Assembly: GCA_964480945.1 (NCBI GenBank)
Contig: CAYZRX010000012.1
Location: 1-62,758 of the forward strand
DNA length: 62,758 nt
DNA from: VGWB01 sp964480945
GTDB taxonomy: Bacteria; Bacteroidota; Ignavibacteria; UBA10030
Direction of reading: 5' to 3'
Shown: positions 26,487-34,571 of the stretch, piece after piece
How positions within the stretch are numbered: the stretch's first letter is position 1
Layout: the number at the start of each line of letters is the position of its first letter
Position numbers and translations under genes: made by a program
Notes under the pieces: generated by a model
Database searches by the model: none
What the model was told of the DNA's origin: nothing
Seen by the model: only the letters and a program-made list of their open reading frames with translations

Positions 26487-26907
26487 CTTTCCGAACGCAG
26501 CATCGCGTACCTTCACCCCTTTCCCTTTTCCTTCCGTTGTCATTTCTGGTTATGGGGCGAGCGCCGGCGCGTTCGCCCGATAGTGCTTGGGCGACGACTG
26601 CCTGAGGTGCCGAAAGCTGACTTGTGAGCCCCAACAGCTTGCATGAGGATTGTGCTTTTCGTACTATTCGACTGGGAGGGCGCCATATGTTGCCTCCAAC
26701 GACTGTGATAGCCGCTCACGCGGACGCGTCAAGCACCAGAGACATTTCCGACGATGGGCGATGGTTGGTGAGAGGCTCCTCGCGTTCGAGGAGAGAGCGA
26801 CAATATTGTTCTTGTTTGGGGGATCCCACGCTGCCGGCAAATCCGTGAGTGTGGGATTTTTGTTTTGATCGGCTCCCCATCATTTCAACATCAAGAGGGA
26901 AGAGGCT
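26487..26907. other. 421-bp non-coding stretch with hairpins; candidate leader or small RNA
   Basis: No supported gene. It holds a strong hairpin GGGCGAGCG/CGTTCGCCC (about 26555-26580), a second GCTCCTCGCGTTCGAGGAG hairpin (about 26774-26794), and the terminator at 26823-26865, about 40 bp before the next start codon. The arrangement fits an independently terminated RNA or an attenuator. No known riboswitch or 6S consensus could be matched by eye. Confidence 0.35.
26823..26865 (+). terminator. Hairpin with T-run before the CBM-like gene
   Basis: ATCCCAC (26823-26829) pairs with GTGGGAT (26851-26857), followed by TTTTGTTTT. Confidence 0.6.
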
Positions 26908-27504
26908 ATGAAACGCGCCGTCGTGTTGATCGCTGGTATTTTCTGGATCATTCCCTGCATCCTCGCAGCGCAGACAGAATCCGCGAACCTCGTTAAGAAT
27001 GGTGACTTCGAGAAGTTCAAAGGAGACGATCCGGTCGATTGGGAAACCTCGAATATCCCCGGGAGCCTGACCGTGGTGTCGGCGGATCGGCTGGCCCACG
27101 GCGGGAGAAAGGGGGTCAGGTGCGATGTCAAAGACTTCTACGGCTCGAAGATCACCGGCTACGCCTGCCAGAAGAACATCCCGCTCACCGGGAGGAACCT
27201 GCAGCTCTCCGGCTACTATGTCATGAACTCCGTGGGGAAGGATGCAGGCGTCGTGATCGTTTGCTTCGTCAGCGCTGGGGGCGCCACGCTCGGAACGGTT
27301 GAAGAATATTTCCGGGAGAGTACAAAGGATTTCGTGCGGTTTACGAGGGATATGGAAGTCCCCGCGGAAGCCACGACATGCCAGGTGCGCCTGACCATTC
27401 TCAGCGATCCGGAAGGCGAAGGGCTGCATGCGGGATCGTATGCAGTATTCGATGATGTCAAGCTGGTCGTCGTTCCGCCCAAGCCGAAGCCGGTCGTTCA
27501 GTAA
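26908..27504 (+). CDS. Secreted carbohydrate-binding-module-like protein
   Basis: 198 residues; AGAGGGAAGAGG upstream. The signal peptide is MKRAVVLIAGIFWIIPCILA. The mature part opens with NLVKNGDFEKF..DDPVDWET, the usual start of CBM4/9-type or DUF642-type jelly-roll domains, and ends with AVFDDVKLVVVPP, the typical last strand. It has one domain only, with no catalytic partner. It may bind polysaccharide in the envelope. Confidence 0.75.
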   Translation: MKRAVVLIAGIFWIIPCILAAQTESANLVKNGDFEKFKGDDPVDWETSNIPGSLTVVSADRLAHGGRKGVRCDVKDFYGSKITGYACQKNIPLTGRNLQLSGYYVMNSVGKDAGVVIVCFVSAGGATLGTVEEYFRESTKDFVRFTRDMEVPAEATTCQVRLTILSDPEGEGLHAGSYAVFDDVKLVVVPPKPKPVVQ

Positions 27505-27684
27505 TGCCTCGAGCCTGAAGCCCGGTTGCTGAGCTGAAGAGAGCGTCGATCCGTCTTCAGGCGCAAGGATTGTTTTCCTCTCCGCAGTGTCGATCCGGCC
27601 TTTCCCCGAATTCTCCGATTCCCCCCTCGCGTTTCAGTTGTTCGATGTACCGCAGCGCCAGACCTCGCCCAATCCGTCCACGCC

Positions 27685-27713
27685 TTGTGTTTCCGTCGTT
27701 TTTTGGATATTTT
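27685..27713 (+). promoter_or_regulatory. Promoter of the MDR dehydrogenase gene
   Basis: TTGTGT (27685-27690), 17 bp, TATTTT (27708-27713), 34 bp before the ATG. Confidence 0.6.
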
Positions 27714-27747
27714 TGGTGAACATTACCCAGCTGAAAACAGGATTTTG

Positions 27748-28776
27748 ATGAACTGCATCCGCATCCACGAGCATGGTGGCCTCGAGAAGCTGCTTTATGA
27801 AGATGCGCCGGTCCCGAAGACTGGGTCCGATGAAGCTCTCGTGAACGTTAAGGCCACCTCCGTCAATCATCTCGATATCTGGGTCAGGAACGGCCTGCCG
27901 GGAGTGCGATTCCCGCTGCCGATGATCCTCGGCGTCGATGCTGCAGGGATCGTCGCCGAAAAGGGGGAGGCGGTCCGGCACGTCAACGTTGGCGACCGGG
28001 TGGTTGTGGCGCAGGGGATCTCGTGCGGCCATTGTGTCCACTGCCTGAACGGGAACGATAATCTCTGCCGGGACTACAAGCTGATCGGAGAGCATCGCGA
28101 CGGCGCGGATGCAGAGTACCTCGCGGTCCCGGGACGGAACGTCATCCCCCTGAGCGGGGCGATCAGCTTTGAGTCTGCGGCTGCTGCCGCGCTGGTCTTC
28201 CTCACGGCCTGGCAGATGATCGCCGACAAGGCGAAGGTGCGGCCCGGCGACGACGTGCTCGTGATCGGTGCGAGCAGTGGTGTCGGCAGTGCCGGAGTCC
28301 AGATCGCGAAGCTCTTCGGCGGCCGCGTCCTCGCGACCACCAGCTCCGACGAGAAAGCCTCTAAGGTAAAGGAGCTGGGGGCAGACGAGGTCATCAACTA
28401 CAAGAAGCAAGTCGTCTTCGATGAGGTTCGGCGCCTCACGGGCAAGAAGGGGGTGGAGGTAGTGTTCGACCACGTCGGCAAGAGCGTGTGGGAGGAGAGC
28501 ATCAAGTGCCTTACGAAAGGGGGACGCCTCGTCACGTGCGGGGCGACTTCCGGCGCCGATGCCGTCACCGATCTCCGCTACGTTTTCTACAAGCAGCTCC
28601 AGATCCTCGGCTCCACGATGGGCAGGAAGGGGGACCTGATCACGATCTTCAAATTGATCGAAGAGGGGAAACTGAAGCCGGTCATCGACCGCGTTCTCCC
28701 GTTAAGCGAAGTCCGCGAAGCCCACCGGATCGTCGAGGCGGGCAAACACTTCGGCAAGATCGTGCTGACGCCGTAA
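27748..28776 (+). CDS. Zinc-binding alcohol dehydrogenase / quinone oxidoreductase family (MDR)
   Basis: 342 residues from ATG 27748. The GroES-like domain has GVDAAGIV and a structural-zinc lobe with spaced cysteines (GISCGHCVHCLNGNDNLC). The Rossmann domain has VLVIGASSGVGSAGVQIAKLFG, a GxxGxxG variant that favours NADP. The catalytic zinc ligands are not all conserved, since the usual GHE is replaced by VDA, so the substrate class is uncertain. It ends 10 bp before the tcmP promoter. Confidence 0.88.
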   Translation: MNCIRIHEHGGLEKLLYEDAPVPKTGSDEALVNVKATSVNHLDIWVRNGLPGVRFPLPMILGVDAAGIVAEKGEAVRHVNVGDRVVVAQGISCGHCVHCLNGNDNLCRDYKLIGEHRDGADAEYLAVPGRNVIPLSGAISFESAAAAALVFLTAWQMIADKAKVRPGDDVLVIGASSGVGSAGVQIAKLFGGRVLATTSSDEKASKVKELGADEVINYKKQVVFDEVRRLTGKKGVEVVFDHVGKSVWEESIKCLTKGGRLVTCGATSGADAVTDLRYVFYKQLQILGSTMGRKGDLITIFKLIEEGKLKPVIDRVLPLSEVREAHRIVEAGKHFGKIVLTP

Positions 28777-28786
28777 AAGATTGAAC

Positions 28787-28815
28787 TTGACAGCACGACA
28801 AAAATGTCGTATACT
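28787..28815 (+). promoter_or_regulatory. Strong promoter of the tcmP cassette
   Basis: TTGACA (28787-28792), 17 bp, TATACT (28810-28815), near consensus. The ATG of tcmP (28824) lies only 8 bp after the -10 box, so the mRNA would be leaderless or almost so. Confidence 0.8.
28795..28810. promoter_or_regulatory. Inverted repeat in the promoter spacer
   Basis: ACGACA-AAAA-TGTCGT is a perfect 6-bp inverted repeat filling the spacer and touching the -10 box, a classic repressor position. No regulator gene is adjacent. Confidence 0.5.
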
Positions 28816-28823
28816 CACCTCCA

Positions 28824-29672
28824 ATGAAAAGCGATACATTGAAATGGCTCGATGATGGCCTGCCCATGCTCGAGTCAGGCGTGTGGACAGAGCAGAAGTA
28901 TCTCACGCTTTTTAATTACCTGGAGATCTTCTCGACCGGAATGAAGAAAATATGGGGGAGAAGGATATATGTTGACCTCTATTCGGGTCCAGGTTGTACC
29001 AGAGTAGAAGGGACAGCAAGAGTCCTGAAAGGGTCTCCTCTTCTTGCCCTAAGTGTCAAGACTCCATTCGACAAATACCTTTTCTGTGAGGTGATACCCC
29101 GTAGCCTCGAAGCACTTGAGCAAAGGGTGACAAAAGTCGGACCGTCCGCCGAAGTCAGGTACATCGCAGGAGACTGTAACGAAAGCGTGGATGACATCAT
29201 TAGGGAGATACCCGAGCCTTCAAAGTCAAACACGGTTCTAACATTCTGTTTTGTTGATCCGTTCGATCTAAGTATTCAATTGAAGACGTTGCGTAAACTG
29301 GCTGACGCGAGAAGGATCGATTTCCTGGTGTTGTTGGCTCTATTCATGGATGCAAACAGGAATGAGAAACACTACACAAGCTTAGAAAACAGGAAAGTCG
29401 ACCTCTTCTTGGATTCATCCGGATGGAGAGACGAGTGGAGCGAGTATAAGACTAGAGACGATAGCTTTCCGAGGTTTCTTGCACGCCAATTCGAAAAGAG
29501 GATGATAGAGGTTGGGTATCTGAAGAGCGGCCAGAATACCAAAGAATTTCGCTCCTCAGAAAAGAACCTTCCCCTTTATCACCTCGCTTTCTTTTCTCGC
29601 AGTCAGAGGGGTTATGACTTCTGGAAAAAGGGGACCTCTTACAGCACCCCCCAGCTATCACTAGATTTCTAG
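28824..29672 (+). CDS. tcmP: Three-Cys-motif partner protein TcmP
   Basis: 282 residues. It matches what is known as TcmP, a family defined by its adjacency to three-Cys-motif proteins: a DLYSGPGC motif with the surrounding IYVDL strand, YLFCEVIPRSLEALEQRV, YIAGDCNES and CFVDPFDL. This pattern (motif I-like DLYSGPG, acidic end of the next strand, then an FVDP motif) resembles a class I methyltransferase fold. No SD precedes the start, consistent with a leaderless mRNA. Base composition is clearly poorer in G+C than metH and the MDR gene, which suggests transfer. The partner starts 22 bp downstream. Confidence 0.87.
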   Translation: MKSDTLKWLDDGLPMLESGVWTEQKYLTLFNYLEIFSTGMKKIWGRRIYVDLYSGPGCTRVEGTARVLKGSPLLALSVKTPFDKYLFCEVIPRSLEALEQRVTKVGPSAEVRYIAGDCNESVDDIIREIPEPSKSNTVLTFCFVDPFDLSIQLKTLRKLADARRIDFLVLLALFMDANRNEKHYTSLENRKVDLFLDSSGWRDEWSEYKTRDDSFPRFLARQFEKRMIEVGYLKSGQNTKEFRSSEKNLPLYHLAFFSRSQRGYDFWKKGTSYSTPQLSLDF

Positions 29673-29694
29673 GTGATCACAAAAAGGAGCTAGC

Positions 29695-30456
29695 ATGGCT
29701 CAACGATCATCGATCGAATGGACTCAGGCGACTTGGAATTCCGTCACCGGTTGCAGCAAGATCAGCCCAGGATGTAAAAACTGTTACGCCGAAAGGCTCG
29801 CAGCACGGTTGAAAGCAATGGGGAGCTATCGATACCGGAACGGATTCAGGGTCACCCTCCAGGAGGACATCGCAGAGTTGCCGCTCGAATGGAGGCAGCC
29901 GAGGGTGATTTTCGTGAACTCAATGAGCGACCTGTTTCACAAGCAGGTCCCTAGCGACTTCATAGTCAAAATCTTCGACACTATGAGACGTGCAGATTGG
30001 CACACTTTCCAGATTTTGACAAAAAGATCCGATCGGTTGTTGAGCCTCGCTCCTTATCTGCCGTGGCCAGAGAATGTCTGGATGGGCGTGAGTGTCGAGT
30101 CCCCGCGTTATACCTCCCGGATTCGGCATCTGCTCAAGGTGCCGGCAGCGGTGAGGTTCTTGTCGCTCGAGCCGCTTCTCGCGCCGATTCCGAGGGTGCC
30201 GCTCCGAGGGATAGATTGGGTAATCGTGGGGGGTGAATCAGGGCCTCGGGCTCGCGAGATGAAGCCGGAATGGGTGCGTCAAATCAGGGAGCGCTGCGAG
30301 GAAGCGGACGTGGCTTTCTTCTTTAAGCAGTGGGGCGGTGTGAACAAGAAAGCTGCTGGCCGGGTTCTGGATGGCAAAAAATATGATGAAATGCCAACGC
30401 CAACACTGCGCCAGAAAAGCCCCGCCCTCTCGCTAGCTGAACTTCAGGTTGTATGA
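29695..30456 (+). CDS. Three-Cys-motif protein, phage Gp37/Gp68 family (DUF5131)
   Basis: 253 residues; AAAAAGGAG upstream. The opening SSIEWTQATWNSVTGCSKIS followed by PGCKNCYAERLA is diagnostic: cysteines 20, 27 and 30 form the CX6CX2C three-Cys motif. Later family blocks are FVNSMSDLFH, FQILTKRSDR, WMGVSVES and the WVIVGGESGPRAREM stretch. The cysteines may bind an iron-sulfur cluster as in radical SAM proteins, but the spacing is not the classical CX3CX2C. Members occur in phages and mobile islands; biochemistry is not established as far as I know. Confidence 0.9.
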   Translation: MAQRSSIEWTQATWNSVTGCSKISPGCKNCYAERLAARLKAMGSYRYRNGFRVTLQEDIAELPLEWRQPRVIFVNSMSDLFHKQVPSDFIVKIFDTMRRADWHTFQILTKRSDRLLSLAPYLPWPENVWMGVSVESPRYTSRIRHLLKVPAAVRFLSLEPLLAPIPRVPLRGIDWVIVGGESGPRAREMKPEWVRQIRERCEEADVAFFFKQWGGVNKKAAGRVLDGKKYDEMPTPTLRQKSPALSLAELQVV

Positions 30457-30744
30457 TCTAAGGGAGGGCTGACCGAAAATCACGGTTTGAACGCTGGTTG
30501 CGCTTCCCAACATTCTTTACTAAGTTATGGCGTGGCGATTTGAATGACAGCTTGCGGCCACGTTAAATCCCGCTGCAAAGGTTCGTTTCTCCGAAAGCGG
30601 GACCCCGTTGAGCGGGGTAATTTGCTAAAGCGTCGGTAGCGACTCTCTCACACCCCCGGCGCCGATGCCGGGTTTTTTGTTTGTGGGTTGGGCACCCAAT
30701 TTGAATTGCCCGATGACTCAGTGATCCGATCACCAGATAGCCCG
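30457..30744. other. Structured 288-bp leader region before metH
   Basis: Non-coding. Nested hairpins CCCGCT/AGCGGG (about 30566-30600), ACCCCG/CGGGGT (about 30602-30619), GTCG/CGAC (about 30632-30642) and the terminator at 30655 follow one another and end 66 bp before the metH ATG. This could be an attenuator, or the palindromic edge of the tcm cassette. It does not match SAM-I, SAH or cobalamin riboswitch consensus by eye. Confidence 0.4.
30655..30678 (+). terminator. Terminator ahead of metH
   Basis: CCCGGC/GCCGGG stem around GCCGAT, followed by TTTTTT. Confidence 0.8.
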
Positions 30745-33700
30745 ATGAACAAGTCCTTCCTCGACATATTAAAGGAGAAGATCGTCGTCTTCGACGGTGC
30801 GACCGGGACGCACATCCAGGCCCAGAACCTCACGCCGGACGACTTCGGCGGCGAGCATCTGAACGGTTGCAACGAGTACCTCGTGGTGTCGAAGCCCTCC
30901 GCGGTCGAGAACGTTCACCGGGACTACCTCGATGCTGGCTGCGACGTGATCGAGACGGATACCTTCGGCGGAACACCGATCGTCCTGACTGAGTATGGTC
31001 TCGCAGAACAAGCCTACGACTTGAATCTCAAGGCCGCTCAGATCGCCAAGCGCTTGGCCTCCGACTATTCTCAGAGCGGTCACCCCCGGTTTGTCGCCGG
31101 CTCGATGGGGCCGACGACGAAACTCCCGTCGCTCGGACACATCTCGTTCAAGGATATGTCTGCCGCCTACTTCATACAGGCCAAGGGTCTGGTAGAGGGC
31201 GGTGTCGATCTCCTCTCCCTCGAGACGTGCCAGGACGTTCTTCAGATCAAGGCGGCCCTCTGCGGCATCTTCGACTATTTTCAGCAGGCGAAGCGGCGCG
31301 TCCCGATCATCGTCTCCGTAACTGTGGAGACGGTCGGCACGATGCTTCTCGGGACGGAGATCTCCGCTGCCCTCACGTCGATCGAGCCGTATGATGCCGA
31401 TGTGATCGGCATGAACTGCGCCACCGGTCCCAGGGAGATGTCGGATCACGTTCGCGTCCTCTCCTCGAGCAGCCCGAAGCCGATCTTTGTGATGCCGAAT
31501 GCCGGTCTCCCCGAAAATGTTGGCGGCGTGGCACACTACCATCTCTCTCCAGAGGAGCTTGTCCAGTATCTTTCGCACTTTGTCAAGGACCTCGGCGTCC
31601 GGATCGTCGGCGGATGCTGCGGCACGACGAAGGAGCATATCCGGCAGCTCGTGGAAGCTGTCGGCAACCTCTCGCCGAAAGAGCGGAAGTCCGAGTTCGT
31701 GCCGAGCGCCTCGAGCCTGTACCAGGCCGTGCCGTTCCGCATTGTTCCGCCCCCCATCCTCATCGGCGAACGCACGAACGCCAACGGGAGCAAGCTCTTC
31801 AAGGACCTGCTTCTGAGGGAGGATTGGGAAGGGATGGTTGCGATGGGGCGGGAGCAAGTGAACGAGCAGGCACATATGCTCGACGTGTGCGTGGCGTATG
31901 CGGGTCGCGACGAGGCGGCGGACATGCGCGAGCTCATCACACGCTTCAACACCCAGATCGCCATTCCGCTGGTGATCGATTCGACGGAGCGGCCCGTTAT
32001 CGAGGAGGCGCTCCAGCGCATCGGCGGCAAGGCGGTCGTGAATTCCATCAACCTGGAGGACGGCGAGGGGCGTCTGGAGCAGGTGGTTTCGCTGTGCAAG
32101 CGGTATGGGGCTGCGGTGATCGCCCTGACGATCGACGAGCAGGGGATGGCCAAAACCGCCCAGGCCAAGCTCGGCGTCGCCGGGCGCATCTACGATCTGG
32201 CAGTGCGAAAGCACGGCATGAAGCCGCGCGACCTCATCTTCGACACGCTCACGTTTACGCTCGGCTCCGGCGACGAAGAGTTCCGCCGTGCTGGGCTGGA
32301 GACGATCGAAGCGATACGGCTCATCAAGAAGGATTTTCCTGACGTCCACACCAGCCTCGGGGTAAGCAACGTCTCGTTCGGGCTCTCGCCCCAGACGCGG
32401 CATGCGCTGAACAGCGTTTTCCTGCACTATGCCGTCGAGGCCGGACTCGACATGGCGATCGTTCACGCGTCGAAGATCATTCCCCTTTTCAAGATTGACG
32501 AGCAGGGCCGCGAGCTCGCCCGCCAGCTCGTGTTCGACGAGCGGAAGTTCGAGGGAGAGGGGGCAAACCGCACATGCGTCTACGACCCGCTTTCCGAGCT
32601 CATGGCCTATTACGCGGGGCGAAAACCCGAAGTGTCGTCCCTCGCCCCCGTCGCCGGGGGGACGATCGAGGAGCGCCTCAAGAACCGAATCATCGACGGC
32701 AACAAGTCCGGCCTTCAGGCGGACCTTGACGAGGGCCTCAAGAACTACCGGCCGCTCGACATCATCAACACGATTCTCCTCGACGGGATGAAGGTTGTGG
32801 GGGAGTTGTTCGGGTCGGGACAGATGCAGCTTCCGTTCGTGCTCCAGTCCGCGGAAGTGATGAAGGCGGCGGTTTCGTACCTTGAGCGGTTCATGGAGAA
32901 GAAGGAGGGAAGTCAGAAGGGGACGCTGGTGATCGCGACGGTTAAGGGGGACGTTCACGACATCGGCAAGAATCTCGTGGACATCATCCTTACGAACAAC
33001 GGCTACCGGGTGATCAACCTCGGCATCAAGTGCCCCATCGAGACCATGCTGGGCGCGGCCGAGGAGCATAGAGCGGATGCGATCGGGATGAGCGGGCTCC
33101 TCGTGAAATCGACGCTGGTGATGAAGGAGAACCTCGGCGTGATGAACGAGCGGGGCATCACGACGCCGGTCATCCTCGGCGGGGCGGCGCTGACAAGGCG
33201 GTACGTCGAGGCTGACCTCCGTCCGCTGTATCGAGGTGATGTCTATTACGCGAATGACGCATTCGACGGGCTTCGCTTCATGGAGGCGATCAAGGGTGCC
33301 AATAAAGGTAGCCATCTTCAACTGAAGATGGACCCGGAGAAAGAAGCGGTACTCACAGGCGCCGAAGCAAAGATCGCGTTGGCGATGGCGGAGCAAGGAT
33401 CTGCCGCTCCTCTTGCTGCGGAAGGCGAGCCACACGTCTCTGCTGCAACCCGGCCTTCCCGGTCGAATGTCCGCACCGATATCCCGATCCCGATTCCCCC
33501 GTTCTGGGGTTCCAGGATCGTCGAATCCATTTCGCTCGACGACGTCTTCCGTTATGTCAATGAAGCCGCCTTGATCCGGGGGCAGTGGCGCGTGGTGAGG
33601 GGATCGATGAGCGATAAGGAATACAGGAAGCTTCTCGACGAGCAAGTCTATCCCGACTTCAAGAAGCTCAAGGAAGAAATCAAGCGGCAGAACCTGCTGG

Positions 33701-34326
33701 AACCGAAGGTCGTCTACGGATACTTCCCCTGCCAGTCGGATGGGGATGACCTGGTCGTGTACCATCCGTCAGAGGGCTCTCCTTCGCCCAATCCGAAATC
33801 CCCAATCCGGAATCCGAAATTGAGCGAGTGGCTCAGGTTTACCTTCCCGCGGCAGTCGGGCGATCGGCATCCCTGTATCGCGGATTACTTCGCCTCTCTC
33901 GAATCTGGGAAAGTCGACGTGCTTGCTTGTCACGTGGTGACCGTCGGTCGAGAAGCCTCGGAGCACTCGAAGAAATTGTACGCTGCAAATAGTTACAAAG
34001 ATTACCTATATTTCCACGGTCTGAGCGTTGAGAGCGCCGAGGCGCTGGCCGAGCTTTGGCACAAACGGATCCGGGAGGAGCTGGGGATCGCGGGGATGGA
34101 CGCGGGCGAGATCAAGAGGCTGTTCAGCCAGGGGTATCAAGGCTCGCGCTACAGTTTCGGCTATCCGGCCTGTCCGAGCCTCGAGGATCAGGTGAAGCTC
34201 TTCGAGCTCCTGCAGCCGGAAAGGATCGGGGTCACGCTAACAGACGAGTACCAAATGGAGCCCGAGCAATCGACCTCGGCCATCGTCGTTCATCATCCGG
34301 AAGCGCGCTATTTCAACGTGAAGTGA
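30745..34326 (+). CDS. metH: Cobalamin-dependent methionine synthase
   Basis: 1193 residues from ATG 30745. Four modules are complete. The homocysteine domain has zinc cysteines C225 (MNCATG) and C291/C292 (GGCCGT). The pterin domain starts near residue 335 (PPPILIGERTNANGSK). The cobalamin cap and Rossmann domains have DVHDIGKN at 736-743, with His738 the lower cobalt ligand. The C-terminal reactivation domain has YSFGYPACP. It transfers the methyl of methyltetrahydrofolate to homocysteine. Residues about 1012-1026 (SPSPNPKSPIRNPKL) are a low-complexity insertion discussed separately. Confidence 0.97.
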   Translation: MNKSFLDILKEKIVVFDGATGTHIQAQNLTPDDFGGEHLNGCNEYLVVSKPSAVENVHRDYLDAGCDVIETDTFGGTPIVLTEYGLAEQAYDLNLKAAQIAKRLASDYSQSGHPRFVAGSMGPTTKLPSLGHISFKDMSAAYFIQAKGLVEGGVDLLSLETCQDVLQIKAALCGIFDYFQQAKRRVPIIVSVTVETVGTMLLGTEISAALTSIEPYDADVIGMNCATGPREMSDHVRVLSSSSPKPIFVMPNAGLPENVGGVAHYHLSPEELVQYLSHFVKDLGVRIVGGCCGTTKEHIRQLVEAVGNLSPKERKSEFVPSASSLYQAVPFRIVPPPILIGERTNANGSKLFKDLLLREDWEGMVAMGREQVNEQAHMLDVCVAYAGRDEAADMRELITRFNTQIAIPLVIDSTERPVIEEALQRIGGKAVVNSINLEDGEGRLEQVVSLCKRYGAAVIALTIDEQGMAKTAQAKLGVAGRIYDLAVRKHGMKPRDLIFDTLTFTLGSGDEEFRRAGLETIEAIRLIKKDFPDVHTSLGVSNVSFGLSPQTRHALNSVFLHYAVEAGLDMAIVHASKIIPLFKIDEQGRELARQLVFDERKFEGEGANRTCVYDPLSELMAYYAGRKPEVSSLAPVAGGTIEERLKNRIIDGNKSGLQADLDEGLKNYRPLDIINTILLDGMKVVGELFGSGQMQLPFVLQSAEVMKAAVSYLERFMEKKEGSQKGTLVIATVKGDVHDIGKNLVDIILTNNGYRVINLGIKCPIETMLGAAEEHRADAIGMSGLLVKSTLVMKENLGVMNERGITTPVILGGAALTRRYVEADLRPLYRGDVYYANDAFDGLRFMEAIKGANKGSHLQLKMDPEKEAVLTGAEAKIALAMAEQGSAAPLAAEGEPHVSAATRPSRSNVRTDIPIPIPPFWGSRIVESISLDDVFRYVNEAALIRGQWRVVRGSMSDKEYRKLLDEQVYPDFKKLKEEIKRQNLLEPKVVYGYFPCQSDGDDLVVYHPSEGSPSPNPKSPIRNPKLSEWLRFTFPRQSGDRHPCIADYFASLESGKVDVLACHVVTVGREASEHSKKLYAANSYKDYLYFHGLSVESAEALAELWHKRIREELGIAGMDAGEIKRLFSQGYQGSRYSFGYPACPSLEDQVKLFELLQPERIGVTLTDEYQMEPEQSTSAIVVHHPEARYFNVK
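33784..33824 (+). repeat. In-frame degenerate repeat inside metH
   Basis: CCCAATCCGAAATCC, CCAATCCGG, AATCCGAAATTG: an 8-9-bp periodic tract encoding NPKSPIRNPKL within a loop of the activation domain. Such AATCCGAAAT tracts are normally intergenic filler. Confidence 0.6.
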
Positions 34327-34329
34327 GAT

Positions 34330-34565
34330 AAGGAGTGAGACGCAAGGGGTGAAAGCGCGAGTCAAGCGCCGGTGGTGAACAGTGAATCGTGAAGAGCGAA
34401 CAGATGGAGGCCTGAGAAGAGTGTGAACTGTACGCAGGGGGGCTCCAGAGACGTCCGAGCGTTTGACCATTCACCATTTACGATTCACTATTTACGAACA
34501 TTCGATTCAACCCCGCACTTCAAACTCTAAACTCGAAACTGGAAACTTTCAACTCTAAACTCGAC
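34330..34565. repeat. Degenerate 7-9-bp periodic tract with inverted halves
   Basis: The left half (GTGAACAGTGAATCGTGAAG, about 34375) is roughly the reverse complement of the right half (ATTCACCATTTACGATTCAC, about 34470). An unrelated core of about 65 bp separates them. A third tract, CAAACTCTAAACTCGAAACTGG and onwards, runs up to gpmA. Confidence 0.6.
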
Positions 34566-34571
34566 TCAACC

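Noticed and set aside
30457..30744. SAM or cobalamin riboswitch upstream of metH
   Set aside because: None of the conserved boxes I know for SAM-I, SAM-IV, SAH or cobalamin elements could be found, so it is reported only as an unassigned leader.
30769..33765. 998-codon open frame antisense to metH
   Set aside because: A shadow of a high-G+C coding region; the sense strand encodes a complete, motif-rich MetH. The same applies to long antisense frames over atpD, fusA2, the protease at 5613 and the nucleotide-sugar dehydrogenase.
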